Shown here: piece after piece, positions 17,878-27,849 of the stretch | Layout: every line of letters starts with the position of its first letter | Numbering within the stretch: the stretch's first letter is position 1 | NCBI GenBank assembly: GCA_015069425.1 | Contig: SVIP01000001.1 | Location: 248,001 to 312,000 of the forward strand | Direction: 5' to 3' | DNA length: 64,000 nt | Source: Clostridiales bacterium | Lineage (GTDB): Bacteria; Bacillota; Clostridia; Christensenellales; Borkfalkiaceae | Made by a program: the position numbers and the translations under genes | Notes under the pieces: generated by a model | Database searches by the model: none | What the model was told of the DNA's origin: nothing | The model's input: the letters and a program-made list of their open reading frames with translations, nothing else

Positions 17878-20481
17878 ATGAAACAAATCGGTTGGAATAT
17901 AAATAAAGTAATAATATGTATAGTGTTAGTTTTTGCGAGTGTGCTCTGTTATTTTTTTGCAAGCGCATCTTTTAGTTTTGTAAAAGCGGACAGCGCACAG
18001 GTTGAATATTTTTTACCTGTAGACAACATGCAATATAAGACTTTAAACGCCCCTATTGACGTTTACTCTGACGACGACGTAACAGCAATCGCTAGTGGTG
18101 ACCAAAAATTGTATGTATACTATGATGGAAAATACACTGAACTTGACGGTTTTAGTGCAATAAAGCAAGTGAAAAAATTTGACAATGCCACTTTACTCGT
18201 ATCAGATTTTGGTCGTATTTATTCTATCTCTTTACTAAATAATTTTAATAAACTTGAACTCTCCCAAATAAGTGGCAACTACTTTGACGTCAATAAAGAA
18301 TATTTAATTGCTGCGTATAGCAGAACAGCAGAAGTATATAAAATAAATAATAATGGGTTTAACTATTCATCTTCCTTTTCATTAGATGCCGATAAACCCG
18401 TTGCGATTAATGATAATAATGAAATTTTCTTTTACAACTCTAACGGTATTTGTAAATTATCCGCTACAAAAACTAATGAGGAACCTGTCGTTTTATCAAC
18501 CGACGTTCCGTCTAAAATGATAGCGGATAAAAGTTATATTTATTTCTTAACCGAAAATCAAACACACGTAACTAAACTCAACATATCAACCTTAGAAAAA
18601 ACCACTCTAACTATTACAGAACTTGATAAAGACTATCAACTTGGGAATCTTATTTCCCCTAGCGGTATCAATTTTAAAAACGGAAACTTACTTTTGACCG
18701 ACACTGAACTTGATGCCGTGCAAGAATTTAAGATTGAAGAAGACCAGTTAGTCTTTACTGGCTTTGCAATCGCAAGTGGAAAAACTGCCTATAACCGCAC
18801 TAGCAAAAATGCAGTCTCAATCGAATATTACAATAATAACGTAGCCGTTCTCGATGAAAATAAACTTTTAATAACTAAAACTGAAACAGAAAATCCATAC
18901 GATAGAAGTAACTTTAAAAATTATACTAAGATAGATACATTTAAGGGAACTATGCCAAACACAATTGCTATCGGCAAAGACACGGTTTTACTCTCTTATA
19001 ATCACGAAAAAAACAACGGTTATTTAAAAATGTTAAACCTATCAGACGGAACGTTGTCTGATAGAATTGACGTATTTAATTACGTTATTCAAGAAATTTG
19101 CTATCAAAGTGGAAACTATTACGTATTGTTAATTAGACTAGAGGGTGTAACCCACAAAGAAACTTTGGTTTATAAATTATCTGAAACCGATAGACAATTA
19201 AGCGAAAAAGTATTAACTAGCGACTTTAACGCAACTGCAATGACTGTGGACGTGTTTGGAAATATATATTTAGCGGACAGTAACGGAAAGATTTGCTTTT
19301 ACGAAAAAAGTAACAAGTATTCTGAAAAAGCGATAGGCACTATTAAAAATATAAAGAAAATGTCTACAGATCTCGGTGGTGTTTTATTCGTCCTTAGTGA
19401 CGGCATTAGTTATTACGATGGCAATACCTTTAAGTCATCTAGTATTACCCCACCGGAAACTAGCGATAAAATAAAATCGTTCGCTATGAGTTTTGAAAAT
19501 AAAAACGTATACCTACTTTACAACGGAAAAGAATACGTTTGCAAAACGAAAGCACTTGATAATTTATCGCTAAGCGAAGTAACTGTATCAAATAAAGATT
19601 TTATTACAACGTCTAATACCACCAAACAAGATGCTCTCAAAATTGCAACTGTAGATAAAAGTGCAAACGTATACTCTGTATTAAGAGAAAAAGATGGTGA
19701 CAGATTTATTTATATCGGACTTGCCGAAAAACAGTCCGAATACGCACACATTTGCGATATTAAGATGAGCGATAAACTTACGCTATCGGTATTAGCAGGA
19801 CAAAACCAAATTGTTTTTGTAAACAATAAAGAAGTTACTTTATCGTTACCCAAATTTACTGATGCACCCGAAAAAGCATACGTTGCTACCGATGTTAACG
19901 CTTATTATATTCCGATAATATTAAAAGATATTGATGAAACTGAAGTTGACTATATGCCTATTAATTTTGCATTAACTGATAACGGCAATTTAGTTAGGTT
20001 GACAAAATCAACAGTAATCTCCCCCCTCTCCACCGTTAAGTTTTTAACAAGAGAACAAAGCGGAGAAACTCTTGATATTTATTTTTATTTTGCATCATTT
20101 ACCGTAAACGGAAATCATTATTCAGGATATATTCCCGTATCATTTACCGTTCCAGTATTAGCGGAAGATTTTTCTTGGAAAGAGTATAGTATTGAAACAG
20201 TCAAAAAGACCGACGTTTATATAGACGCACTTTTAGGTGGTGAAAGTATTTATTCTCTAAATGATGGCGAACAAGTTATAATAACAGAAAAAGGCGAAAG
20301 CGTTTACAAAGTAAAAATCCAAATAAATGAAAATGAATTTATTGAAGGATATATAAACGTAAACGCAATTAAAAATAAAGCAGAGACAACAGTAAGAAAC
20401 GTTATAATTTTAATTATAATTTCTATTTGTATCTTAGGAACATCGCTTTTCTTAGTATTAAGAAAAAAACCCAACAATTAA
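17878..20481 (+). CDS. Large envelope protein: N-terminal signal/anchor, probable beta-propeller repeats, SH3-like region, C-terminal TM
   Basis: 867 aa; IVLVFASVLCYFFASASFSFVKA signal, repeated NIYLADSNGKICFYE-type blades, C-terminal VIILIIISICILGTSLFLVLRKK. Confidence 0.65.
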   Translation: MKQIGWNINKVIICIVLVFASVLCYFFASASFSFVKADSAQVEYFLPVDNMQYKTLNAPIDVYSDDDVTAIASGDQKLYVYYDGKYTELDGFSAIKQVKKFDNATLLVSDFGRIYSISLLNNFNKLELSQISGNYFDVNKEYLIAAYSRTAEVYKINNNGFNYSSSFSLDADKPVAINDNNEIFFYNSNGICKLSATKTNEEPVVLSTDVPSKMIADKSYIYFLTENQTHVTKLNISTLEKTTLTITELDKDYQLGNLISPSGINFKNGNLLLTDTELDAVQEFKIEEDQLVFTGFAIASGKTAYNRTSKNAVSIEYYNNNVAVLDENKLLITKTETENPYDRSNFKNYTKIDTFKGTMPNTIAIGKDTVLLSYNHEKNNGYLKMLNLSDGTLSDRIDVFNYVIQEICYQSGNYYVLLIRLEGVTHKETLVYKLSETDRQLSEKVLTSDFNATAMTVDVFGNIYLADSNGKICFYEKSNKYSEKAIGTIKNIKKMSTDLGGVLFVLSDGISYYDGNTFKSSSITPPETSDKIKSFAMSFENKNVYLLYNGKEYVCKTKALDNLSLSEVTVSNKDFITTSNTTKQDALKIATVDKSANVYSVLREKDGDRFIYIGLAEKQSEYAHICDIKMSDKLTLSVLAGQNQIVFVNNKEVTLSLPKFTDAPEKAYVATDVNAYYIPIILKDIDETEVDYMPINFALTDNGNLVRLTKSTVISPLSTVKFLTREQSGETLDIYFYFASFTVNGNHYSGYIPVSFTVPVLAEDFSWKEYSIETVKKTDVYIDALLGGESIYSLNDGEQVIITEKGESVYKVKIQINENEFIEGYINVNAIKNKAETTVRNVIILIIISICILGTSLFLVLRKKPNN

Positions 20482-20499
20482 AAACAACCAAATAATTCA

Positions 20500-20532
20500 A
20501 AAGAGAGCCAAAATGAATTTTGGCTCTCTTTG
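20500..20532. terminator. Intrinsic terminator between convergent genes
   Basis: aaagagagccaaaatgaattttggctctcttt. Confidence 0.85.
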
Positions 20533-20534
20533 TT

Positions 20535-21254
20535 TTAGTCTGCATATGCGGAATCTTTATCCGTTTCACTTTGTACAAATTGTATTAAGTTAAATTCTTC
20601 ATCCACGTCAAAATTTTCCGCATTCTCATAGGCTGCAAGTTTACTTATGGAAACTTCGTACGCCGTAAGTGTCCTAACGTCATCGTCAGTAATTCTTTTT
20701 TGATATTCACGACTTTGAATACGTCCACTAACCGCAATATGCTCTCCAACCGCAAGGTTTTTTGCAAATCTCGCATTTCTACCCCAAGCAATACACGGAA
20801 TATAATCAGATTTATTATAAGAACGGTTAACAGCAATTAAAATATCTGCAATTTCTCTATTAAACGGAGTCGTTCTATAGATAGGTGGTTTACAGATATA
20901 ACCTGTAAGCACAATGTTGTTTGGATTTTTAACCGAAACGTCATCTAGAAGTTCTCTAACAAAAACCGTAAGCATAAGTTTACTTTTTCCGTCAACTAAT
21001 TTATTATACGAACGGAATTGACCTAAAGCGTTTATAGTAACCCCAACTTTCAAATCCTTGTCGTTAATAAGACGTTCCGATACGGTAACAGGCAAAATAT
21101 CTCCCTGCCCCGACAGTCTTTTTACCAGTACGTTCATTTCATAAAAACCTTCGCCGTATACTTCGTGCGAAAATTCTGCGTTTGTAACGATTTCACCACT
21201 GATAAATACTTTGTTGTTTTTTTCTTGTAAATAGTTCATATATATTTCCTCCAA
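20535..21254 (-). CDS. Single-stranded DNA-binding family protein with two OB-like segments
   Basis: 239 aa; KVFISGEIVTNAEFSHEVYGEGFYEM... and NNIVLTGYICKPPIYRTTPFNREIADILIAVNR...DYIPCIAWGRNARFAKNLAVGEHIAVSGRIQSREY. Confidence 0.75.
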   Translation of the reverse strand: MEEIYMNYLQEKNNKVFISGEIVTNAEFSHEVYGEGFYEMNVLVKRLSGQGDILPVTVSERLINDKDLKVGVTINALGQFRSYNKLVDGKSKLMLTVFVRELLDDVSVKNPNNIVLTGYICKPPIYRTTPFNREIADILIAVNRSYNKSDYIPCIAWGRNARFAKNLAVGEHIAVSGRIQSREYQKRITDDDVRTLTAYEVSISKLAAYENAENFDVDEEFNLIQFVQSETDKDSAYAD

Positions 21255-21262
21255 TGAATTTC

Positions 21263-22027
21263 CTATGATTTAATTTGTGCTCCATCTACCGCCATATAAT
21301 AATTATCACGATAGATAAGTTCGCCAATTGGCACAAAAGCATAACCTTTCCCCTTTAACTCTTTAATTATTTGAGGCAAAGCATCTGCCGTGTGCAATCC
21401 TTGATTATGGAAAAGCACTATTGAGCCGTTTTTCACCTTGTTTACAACACGATTACTTATCTCGTTTGCGGATAAATTTTTCCAGTCCAAACTGTCTACG
21501 TCCCATTGAATAGTGTAAAGTCCTAATTCTTTTGCCGTTTGAATTAAAAGGTCGTCGTAATCCCCGTACGGAGGACGAAAAACTTCTACTTTTTTACCAG
21601 TAATTTCTTCAATCGCCACTCTTGACGTGGTCAGTTCGTTTATAATCGACTGCTTATCTAACTTACTCATATAAGGGTGTGTTGCGGAATGAGTTCCTAT
21701 TTCATGCCCCAAGTCTGAAATTTTTTTAACCATTTCGGGATACTTTTTCGTCCAAAATTCCACCATAAAAAAAGTGCTTTTTACTTGCTCTTTTTCCATT
21801 ATAGATAAGAGTTTTTCCGTATAATCTGTTCCCCAAGCACAGTCAAAAGAAATTGCTACTTTCTTTTCTTCGGTGCTTACATAATATATTGGTAGTTTTT
21901 TTGTCGCACTTCCAGTAACGACTTGATAGGCACCAGACTTTTGTACTAAAATGGTTAATAAAACAATAATAAGAAAAGCAGTTACTACTTTTAATATCTT
22001 TTTTTTGGAAAGGACGGTGAAATACAT
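21263..22027 (-). CDS. Polysaccharide deacetylase family protein (PdaB-like)
   Basis: 254 aa; KVAISFDCAWG, EIGTHSATHPYMSKL, VEVFRPPYGDYDD NodB-domain motifs. Confidence 0.92.
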   Translation of the reverse strand: MYFTVLSKKKILKVVTAFLIIVLLTILVQKSGAYQVVTGSATKKLPIYYVSTEEKKVAISFDCAWGTDYTEKLLSIMEKEQVKSTFFMVEFWTKKYPEMVKKISDLGHEIGTHSATHPYMSKLDKQSIINELTTSRVAIEEITGKKVEVFRPPYGDYDDLLIQTAKELGLYTIQWDVDSLDWKNLSANEISNRVVNKVKNGSIVLFHNQGLHTADALPQIIKELKGKGYAFVPIGELIYRDNYYMAVDGAQIKS

Positions 22028-22161
22028 TTTATCTTTTTCCTTATATCGAATTTAAGGTTATTTTGTCGAATTTTATCGAAATTTGTAAAATCACTTAACT
22101 TCTACAAAATAAAATATGCTAAAAAGGGCACGGTTATGATAAACCGCACCCATAAAAAAGA

Positions 22162-22191
22162 AAAAGCGAGTACTTTTATAAAAGCACTCGC
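22162..22191 (-). terminator. Intrinsic terminator after 68-aa membrane protein
   Basis: gcgagtacttttataaaagcactcgc inverted repeat. Confidence 0.6.
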
Positions 22192-22209
22192 CCAATAATC
22201 ACTTAATTA

Positions 22210-22416
22210 TCATTTGTTTTTATCTTTAACAGTTAAGGTCATAAACACTGCTACAACGTTAAAAATAAATCCTGCCCAAAACCACATAACTTCGTTCATT
22301 TCTTTATTTTTATCACGAACAATATCTACACAAATACGCCCGCAAACGTATCCGCCCAAAAGATAAATAATTACAGAAATACAAAATAAAATTATTTGAA
22401 AGGGTGTCATAAACAA
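22210..22416 (-). CDS. Small two-TM membrane protein
   Basis: 68 aa; IILFCISVIIYLLGGYVCG and FWAGFIFNVVAVFMTLTV; SD aggaggt upstream. Confidence 0.55.
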   Translation of the reverse strand: MFMTPFQIILFCISVIIYLLGGYVCGRICVDIVRDKNKEMNEVMWFWAGFIFNVVAVFMTLTVKDKNK

Positions 22417-22509
22417 AACCTCCTTTTTTTAACATTATATTCCTAATATTTAATTTTGTCAATAGTCATTTTTAAAAAATATATCGAATTTTACAACTTT
22501 AAAAATAAA

Positions 22510-22533
22510 ATCGGGATAGAGAACTATCCCGTT
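22510..22533 (-). terminator. Intrinsic terminator of the perR-rubrerythrin-BFD cluster
   Basis: cgggatag-agaa-ctatcccg with minus-strand T-run. Confidence 0.75.
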
Positions 22534-22551
22534 TTATTTATCTGCGAAATC

Positions 22552-22749
22552 TTAGCCCATTAAAACTTCAGATATAACATCTAAAACTTTTTGATAACAA
22601 CCACCACAACCAGTGGTACAATGGGTTACGTTTTGTACTTCCTTAAAAACATCGATAACGTTTTCTAATTTATTGTGCGTTTCAAGAGCAGTTGCAATTG
22701 AATTATAGTCAACTTGCGCACAGTTACAAACCATATAATTCTCTTTCAT
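22552..22749 (-). CDS. BFD-like (2Fe-2S)-binding protein
   Basis: 65 aa; MVCNCAQVDYNSI...HCTTGCGGCYQKV. Confidence 0.75.
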   Translation of the reverse strand: MKENYMVCNCAQVDYNSIATALETHNKLENVIDVFKEVQNVTHCTTGCGGCYQKVLDVISEVLMG

Positions 22750-22766
22750 CTCTATTCCCTCAAAAC

Positions 22767-23312
22767 TTATTTGTTAAAATATCTCTTTAATAAGCCCTCA
22801 AATGCTTTACCGTGACGAGCTTCGTCTCTTGCCATTTCATGAACGGTATCGTGAATAGCATCAAGATTGAGTTCTTTTGCTTTTTTAGCAAGTTCAAATT
22901 TACCAGCCGTTGCACCATTTTCTGCTTCTACACGCATTTCAAGGTTTTTCTTGGTTGAATCGGTAACGCATTCACCTAAAAGTTCAGCAAACTTAGCAGC
23001 GTGTTCTGCTTCTTCATAAGCCGCTTTTTCCCAGTAAAGACCGATTTCTGGATATCCTTCTCTATGAGCAACTCTTGCCATTGCGAGATACATACCAACT
23101 TCAGTACATTCACCTGCAAAGTTCATTCTTAGTCCTTCAATAATTTCAGGATCAACACCTTTAGCAACGCCTACAACGTGTTCAGCAGCCCAAGCCATAC
23201 CTTCTTTCTGCTCGTTGAATTTAACAGCAGGTGCGCCACATGTTGGGCATTTAGCAGGGGCAGAATCCCCTTCGTGAACATAACCACAAATAGTACAAAC
23301 AAATTTTTTCAT
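22767..23312 (-). CDS. Rubrerythrin with N-terminal rubredoxin domain (reverse rubrerythrin)
   Basis: 181 aa; [28 protein letters not shown] then diiron EEAEHAAKF and [12 protein letters not shown]. Confidence 0.95.
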   Translation of the reverse strand: MKKFVCTICGYVHEGDSAPAKCPTCGAPAVKFNEQKEGMAWAAEHVVGVAKGVDPEIIEGLRMNFAGECTEVGMYLAMARVAHREGYPEIGLYWEKAAYEEAEHAAKFAELLGECVTDSTKKNLEMRVEAENGATAGKFELAKKAKELNLDAIHDTVHEMARDEARHGKAFEGLLKRYFNK

Positions 23313-23355
23313 AATTTCTCCTTTTGGTTTTTTAACCTATATATATTTTTATTTT

Positions 23356-23733
23356 TTATTCAGCTATATCATTACAACAATCCATACATTGTCCGTAATA
23401 AACACATTTCTCACCAATTACTTTTAATCCCAACTCTTCAATCTCGTCAGGAGTTTTAGTTGGCTTAAACAAGTCTATTATTTTACCACATTTGCTACAG
23501 ATAAAATGACTGTGCCGTGACGTGTCTCCATCATAATGCAACCTTTTATCTTCGGTTTCAAGGGTAATTATCTCCCTTTCGTCAGTAAGAAGTTTTAAGT
23601 TGCGATATACCGTGCCTAAACTAATATTAGGCTCAAACTCTCTTGCTGAACTATAAATCATATCAGCAGTCGGGTGATCACTTCTGCCCTTTATGATTTC
23701 AGTTATCAATTCTCTTTGCCTTGAATAACGCAT
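23356..23733 (-). CDS. perR: Fur family regulator, PerR-like
   Basis: 125 aa; LTDEREIITLETEDKRLHYDGDTSRHSHFICSKCGKIIDL; CXXC pairs; next to rubrerythrin. Confidence 0.88.
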   Translation of the reverse strand: MRYSRQRELITEIIKGRSDHPTADMIYSSAREFEPNISLGTVYRNLKLLTDEREIITLETEDKRLHYDGDTSRHSHFICSKCGKIIDLFKPTKTPDEIEELGLKVIGEKCVYYGQCMDCCNDIAE

Positions 23734-23761
23734 CTTAATACCTCCTTTTCAAATCGTTATC

Positions 23762-23785
23762 AGTAATGATTACTATTATTATAAT
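23762..23785. promoter_or_regulatory. Putative Fur/PerR operator upstream of perR
   Basis: Perfect palindrome agtaatgattact next to ttattataataaag (near-match to TTATAATNATTATAA). Confidence 0.5.
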
Positions 23786-23844
23786 AAAGATAAAACGTTT
23801 TGTCAAGGGTTTTTTAAAATTTTTTAAAAAATCTTTTAAAAAAA

Positions 23845-23870
23845 TTACGGCAAGTAAAAACTTACCGTAA
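23845..23870 (-). terminator. Intrinsic terminator after nadE
   Basis: ttacggcaagt-aaaa-acttaccgtaa; minus-strand T-run. Confidence 0.75.
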
Positions 23871-23904
23871 ACACAAACATTATATATAACCTAATATATA
23901 CAAC

Positions 23905-25845
23905 CTATAAATTTTCTAATTCATCAAGCCATAATTTTGAAACAGCGTCTGATGGCATTTTATAGCCAGTTCTTGGTGAAAGAGATATTTCTGTTACTTT
24001 TACACCATCGGGCATACAAGAACGCTTAAATTGTTGATTAAAAAATCTTCTAACAAAAGTTTTAAGCCATTTTAATATTGTTTCATCTGTAAATTCTCCC
24101 TTAAAGGTATTAACAGCAGTATAGTAAATCTTTTTAGGAGAAAAGCCCTTTTTAATCATTGAATACAAGAAATAATCGTGTAAAATATACGGACCGACTA
24201 TATCTTCAGTTACTTGTTTAATTTTTTTATCCTCGGACGGAATAAGTTCAGGACTAACTGGAGTATCTAAAATATCAAGTAATACGGCTTTTAGTTTACC
24301 TTTATTAGTGTTAGCGGTATAATTTACCAAGTGTCTAACTAGAGTTTTTGGAACAGAACCGTTAACCGCATACATGCTCATATGGTCACCATTATACGTT
24401 GCCCAACCAAGAGCAAGTTCTGATAAATCCCCCGTACCAATAACCAAGCCATTACACATATTAGCAATGTCCATTAATACTTGGGTGCGCTCTCTAGCTT
24501 GAGCGTTTTCATACGCAGCGTCGTGCAAATTTTCACTATGTCCAATATCTTTAAGGTGACGTTTAACCGATTTTGTTATATCCACCTTTTTAAGAGAAAC
24601 ACCGTAAGATTTAGCAAGTGCAATACTGTTATCTAGAGTTCTTAAACTTGTTCCAAAACACGGCATAGTTATTGCTAGAATATCCTTTAGCGGACGATTA
24701 AGCATTTTCATTGCTTTTACTGCAACTATTAAAGCAAGGGTAGAATCTAGCCCCCCAGAAAGTCCCAAAACAACAGTGTTTGCATTGACGTGTGTGATAC
24801 GTTTTATTAAACCGCTTGCTTGTGCTGTAATTAAAAATTCTTCTTCGCCCTTTTTAATAAACGGAGTTTTATCATAAACTCTGTCACTTGCAAAATCTTC
24901 AATATCTAAAGAAAAACCTACTGTAAAATATTCTTTTTCCTTTATATCAAATTTTTGGTTAAAAATCTTAGAACGATTATAATTTAATATTTCAAGGTCA
25001 ATATCCGCATATATTAGTCCGCTAGTAAAGGGCTGACTTTCGTTTAGAATTTCGCCATTTTCACAAATCATACTATGCCCTGAAAAAACACAGTCGGTTG
25101 TTGATTCACCGTTACCCGCATTAGAATATATATAAGCGCAAACGGCTTTTTCTGAATGGCTTTTTACTAAATTTCTTCTAACTTCACAGCGTCCAGAAAA
25201 TTCAGGACTAGCAGAATGGTTAACAATTATTCTCGCACCGTTCAATGCGTGATATAAAGATGGAGGAACTGCCGTCCATAAATCTTCACAAATTTCCACG
25301 CCAACTTTTAACCAATCATTTTTTCCATCTGCAAAAATAATGTTTCTAGAAAAAGGTATTAAACCTTCACTTTCTATTTCTTTTAAGTTAACGTAAGAAA
25401 TCTTATCGTCCCCACTAGAAAAATACCTTTTTTCATTAAAAGCATCATAATCAGGCAAATAACTTTTAGGTACTATTCCTAATATTACCCCGTCAGAAAT
25501 TGCAACCGAACAATTGTATACAAGTGAGTCTTTTTCAATAGGCGCACCGATAAAAACTAATAAGTTCTTGCCTTTAGTAAAATCTGCAATTTCTATAATT
25601 GCCTTTTTAACGCTTAAAAGCAAAGTCTTTTGATAAAATAAATCTCCAGCCGTATAGCCTGTTAAACAAAGTTCTGGAAAAGATAAAATATGCACAGCAC
25701 ACTCTTTTGCTTTATCTATACCTTTTTTAATTTCGCCTAAATTGTAATTTACGTCCGCAACCTTTATCTCAGGAGTATAAGACGCACATCGAACATAGCC
25801 TAAATTCATAAAAAACTCCTTTCTTAGTAATTTTTGAATTTTCAA
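23905..25845 (-). CDS. nadE: Glutamine-dependent NAD+ synthetase
   Basis: 646 aa; nitrilase-like N-domain (FPELCLTGYTAGDLF, GVEICEDLW) and GLSGGLDSTLALIVAV synthetase domain. Confidence 0.96.
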   Translation of the reverse strand: MKIQKLLRKEFFMNLGYVRCASYTPEIKVADVNYNLGEIKKGIDKAKECAVHILSFPELCLTGYTAGDLFYQKTLLLSVKKAIIEIADFTKGKNLLVFIGAPIEKDSLVYNCSVAISDGVILGIVPKSYLPDYDAFNEKRYFSSGDDKISYVNLKEIESEGLIPFSRNIIFADGKNDWLKVGVEICEDLWTAVPPSLYHALNGARIIVNHSASPEFSGRCEVRRNLVKSHSEKAVCAYIYSNAGNGESTTDCVFSGHSMICENGEILNESQPFTSGLIYADIDLEILNYNRSKIFNQKFDIKEKEYFTVGFSLDIEDFASDRVYDKTPFIKKGEEEFLITAQASGLIKRITHVNANTVVLGLSGGLDSTLALIVAVKAMKMLNRPLKDILAITMPCFGTSLRTLDNSIALAKSYGVSLKKVDITKSVKRHLKDIGHSENLHDAAYENAQARERTQVLMDIANMCNGLVIGTGDLSELALGWATYNGDHMSMYAVNGSVPKTLVRHLVNYTANTNKGKLKAVLLDILDTPVSPELIPSEDKKIKQVTEDIVGPYILHDYFLYSMIKKGFSPKKIYYTAVNTFKGEFTDETILKWLKTFVRRFFNQQFKRSCMPDGVKVTEISLSPRTGYKMPSDAVSKLWLDELENL

Positions 25846-25960
25846 TAATTATATTTTACATCGATTTTATCAATTTTGCAATAATTTAACAAACAAAAAA
25901 ACGACAAATATGCATTTTTTTGCAAAATTGCCGTTTTCGTTATTAGAAATTATAATATTT

Positions 25961-26974
25961 TTATTCGCCGTAACCGTCAGGATTTTTCGTTTGCCAGTTC
26001 ATTGCGTCTCGACACATATCTTCAAGTGTTTTTTCCGCCTTAAATCCTAGAACTTCTTTTGCTAAACTTGGGTCGGCATAACACTCGTCTATATCTCCAG
26101 GACGACGTGGCATAATCTTATATGGTATTGGTTTACCAGTAACCTTTTCAAAGGCTTTAAGCATATCTAAAACACTGTATCCCTGTCCAGTACCAAGGTT
26201 TACAATAAGTAATCCAGGATTTTCAGCAAGTTTATTAACCGCTAAAACGTGACCTTTTGCTAAATCGACAACGTGAATAAAGTCTCTTACCCCCGTACCG
26301 TCATGCGTATCGTAATCGTTACCAAATACCCCAAGATATTCTCTCTTTCCAACCGCTACTTGCGTAATATACGGACAAAGATTATTTGGAATACCTTTTG
26401 GATCTTCGCCTATCAAACCGCTTTCATGCGCTCCTACTGGATTAAAATATCTTAAAATAGCAATATTAAATGACTTGTCAGCAGAATAAAGGTCTTTAAG
26501 TATATATTCGATAAACAATTTTGTGCTTCCATAAGGATTGGAAGTTGAAAGTGGGAAATCTTCTTTAATCGGAACGCTCTTAGGTTTACCGTAAACCGTA
26601 GCAGACGATGAGAAAACTAGGTTTTTAACGTTGTAATCACGCATAGCAAAAGCTAAAACTAAAAGCCCCTCTATGTTGTTTTCGTAATACTCTAAAGGTT
26701 TAGCGCAAGATTCACCAACCGCTTTAAGCCCAGCAAAATTAATAACTGCGTCAATTTTATTTTCAGTAAAAATTTTATCGAGTATTTTTCTATCCCTAAT
26801 ATCACCCTCGTAAAACTTAATTTTTTTGCCTGTAATTTGTTCAACTCTTTTAACAGCCTCGTACTTGCTGTTCATAAAATTGTCAATGCAAACCACACTA
26901 TGCCCCGCATTAAGCAATTCCACGCTTGTATGCGAACCTATATATCCTGCACCACCAGTTACTAAAACGTTCAT
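25961..26974 (-). CDS. galE: UDP-glucose 4-epimerase
   Basis: 337 aa; MNVLVTGGAGYIGSHTSVELLNAGH, YGSTKLFIEYILKD. Confidence 0.97.
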   Translation of the reverse strand: MNVLVTGGAGYIGSHTSVELLNAGHSVVCIDNFMNSKYEAVKRVEQITGKKIKFYEGDIRDRKILDKIFTENKIDAVINFAGLKAVGESCAKPLEYYENNIEGLLVLAFAMRDYNVKNLVFSSSATVYGKPKSVPIKEDFPLSTSNPYGSTKLFIEYILKDLYSADKSFNIAILRYFNPVGAHESGLIGEDPKGIPNNLCPYITQVAVGKREYLGVFGNDYDTHDGTGVRDFIHVVDLAKGHVLAVNKLAENPGLLIVNLGTGQGYSVLDMLKAFEKVTGKPIPYKIMPRRPGDIDECYADPSLAKEVLGFKAEKTLEDMCRDAMNWQTKNPDGYGE

Positions 26975-26988
26975 AGTTTATTACTCCT

Positions 26989-27837
26989 TTATTTATTAAT
27001 TATATTTTCGTATGCCTCAAAAAATCTTTGTCCTAAAATGCGAAGTGATTCTTTGCAAAAATGTATATAATCTCCATTGCCAACTTCTTCATCATTGCTT
27101 TTTAAATCACTTGCTTTAACAAATTCTCCATTACCCATATCCTTAAACAAATCAACTTGTGCTTTATATATGGCGTTTACTTGAGATGAATGATCTTTCG
27201 ACCAATGGTTGCAAAATTCTCCTGATATTATTGGAATTTCCTTGCCAAAATTATCTCTTACTGCGTTAAACACACAAGCAACTTTGTTCTTATAATACTT
27301 ATATTTGCCTTCAGATTTATTCTCTTCAGGGGTAAATCTAATTTCACCATCATCAACTTCGTGTTCACCTTGATGCCATAAAAAAGCAACCACTCTGTTT
27401 TCTTCGTTCATCTTAAGAGCAGAACTAACCATATCCAACATTCTGTTATATAGAATTTCACCTTCACCCCAATGCTTAGCAAAAAAGCCTGTTCCGCCAA
27501 CTGGTGCAAACACTATAAGCAGTTGTCTGTCTTTTTCTAAGTATTTATCTGCGTAAAGTTTAGCAAATTCTAAAGCAAAACATCCACGGTTAAATTCTCC
27601 GTCATATCTTTCAGTTGCCACTTCTATATGTGCCTTTTCATCCGCATCAACGACAACGTATTCATAACCGTCAGGATGTTTTCCCGCACTCCATAAAAAC
27701 TCATTTTTCAACGTTAAAATATCTTCTCTAGGTATCCACGGAACGCTACTTTTCCCTATTCCCGTTCCTTCTGCATTGGATTGCCCTGCTAATATAATTA
27801 TGTCGACCTTTTTCTTATTTGGATTTATTATTATCAA
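26989..27837 (-). CDS. SGNH/sialate O-acetylesterase-like carbohydrate esterase (SASA family), cytosolic
   Basis: 282 aa; IILAGQSNAEGTG, APVGGTGFF, FLWHQGEHE; no signal peptide. Confidence 0.85.
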   Translation of the reverse strand: MIIINPNKKKVDIIILAGQSNAEGTGIGKSSVPWIPREDILTLKNEFLWSAGKHPDGYEYVVVDADEKAHIEVATERYDGEFNRGCFALEFAKLYADKYLEKDRQLLIVFAPVGGTGFFAKHWGEGEILYNRMLDMVSSALKMNEENRVVAFLWHQGEHEVDDGEIRFTPEENKSEGKYKYYKNKVACVFNAVRDNFGKEIPIISGEFCNHWSKDHSSQVNAIYKAQVDLFKDMGNGEFVKASDLKSNDEEVGNGDYIHFCKESLRILGQRFFEAYENIINK

Positions 27838-27849
27838 TTTCTTTACTCC

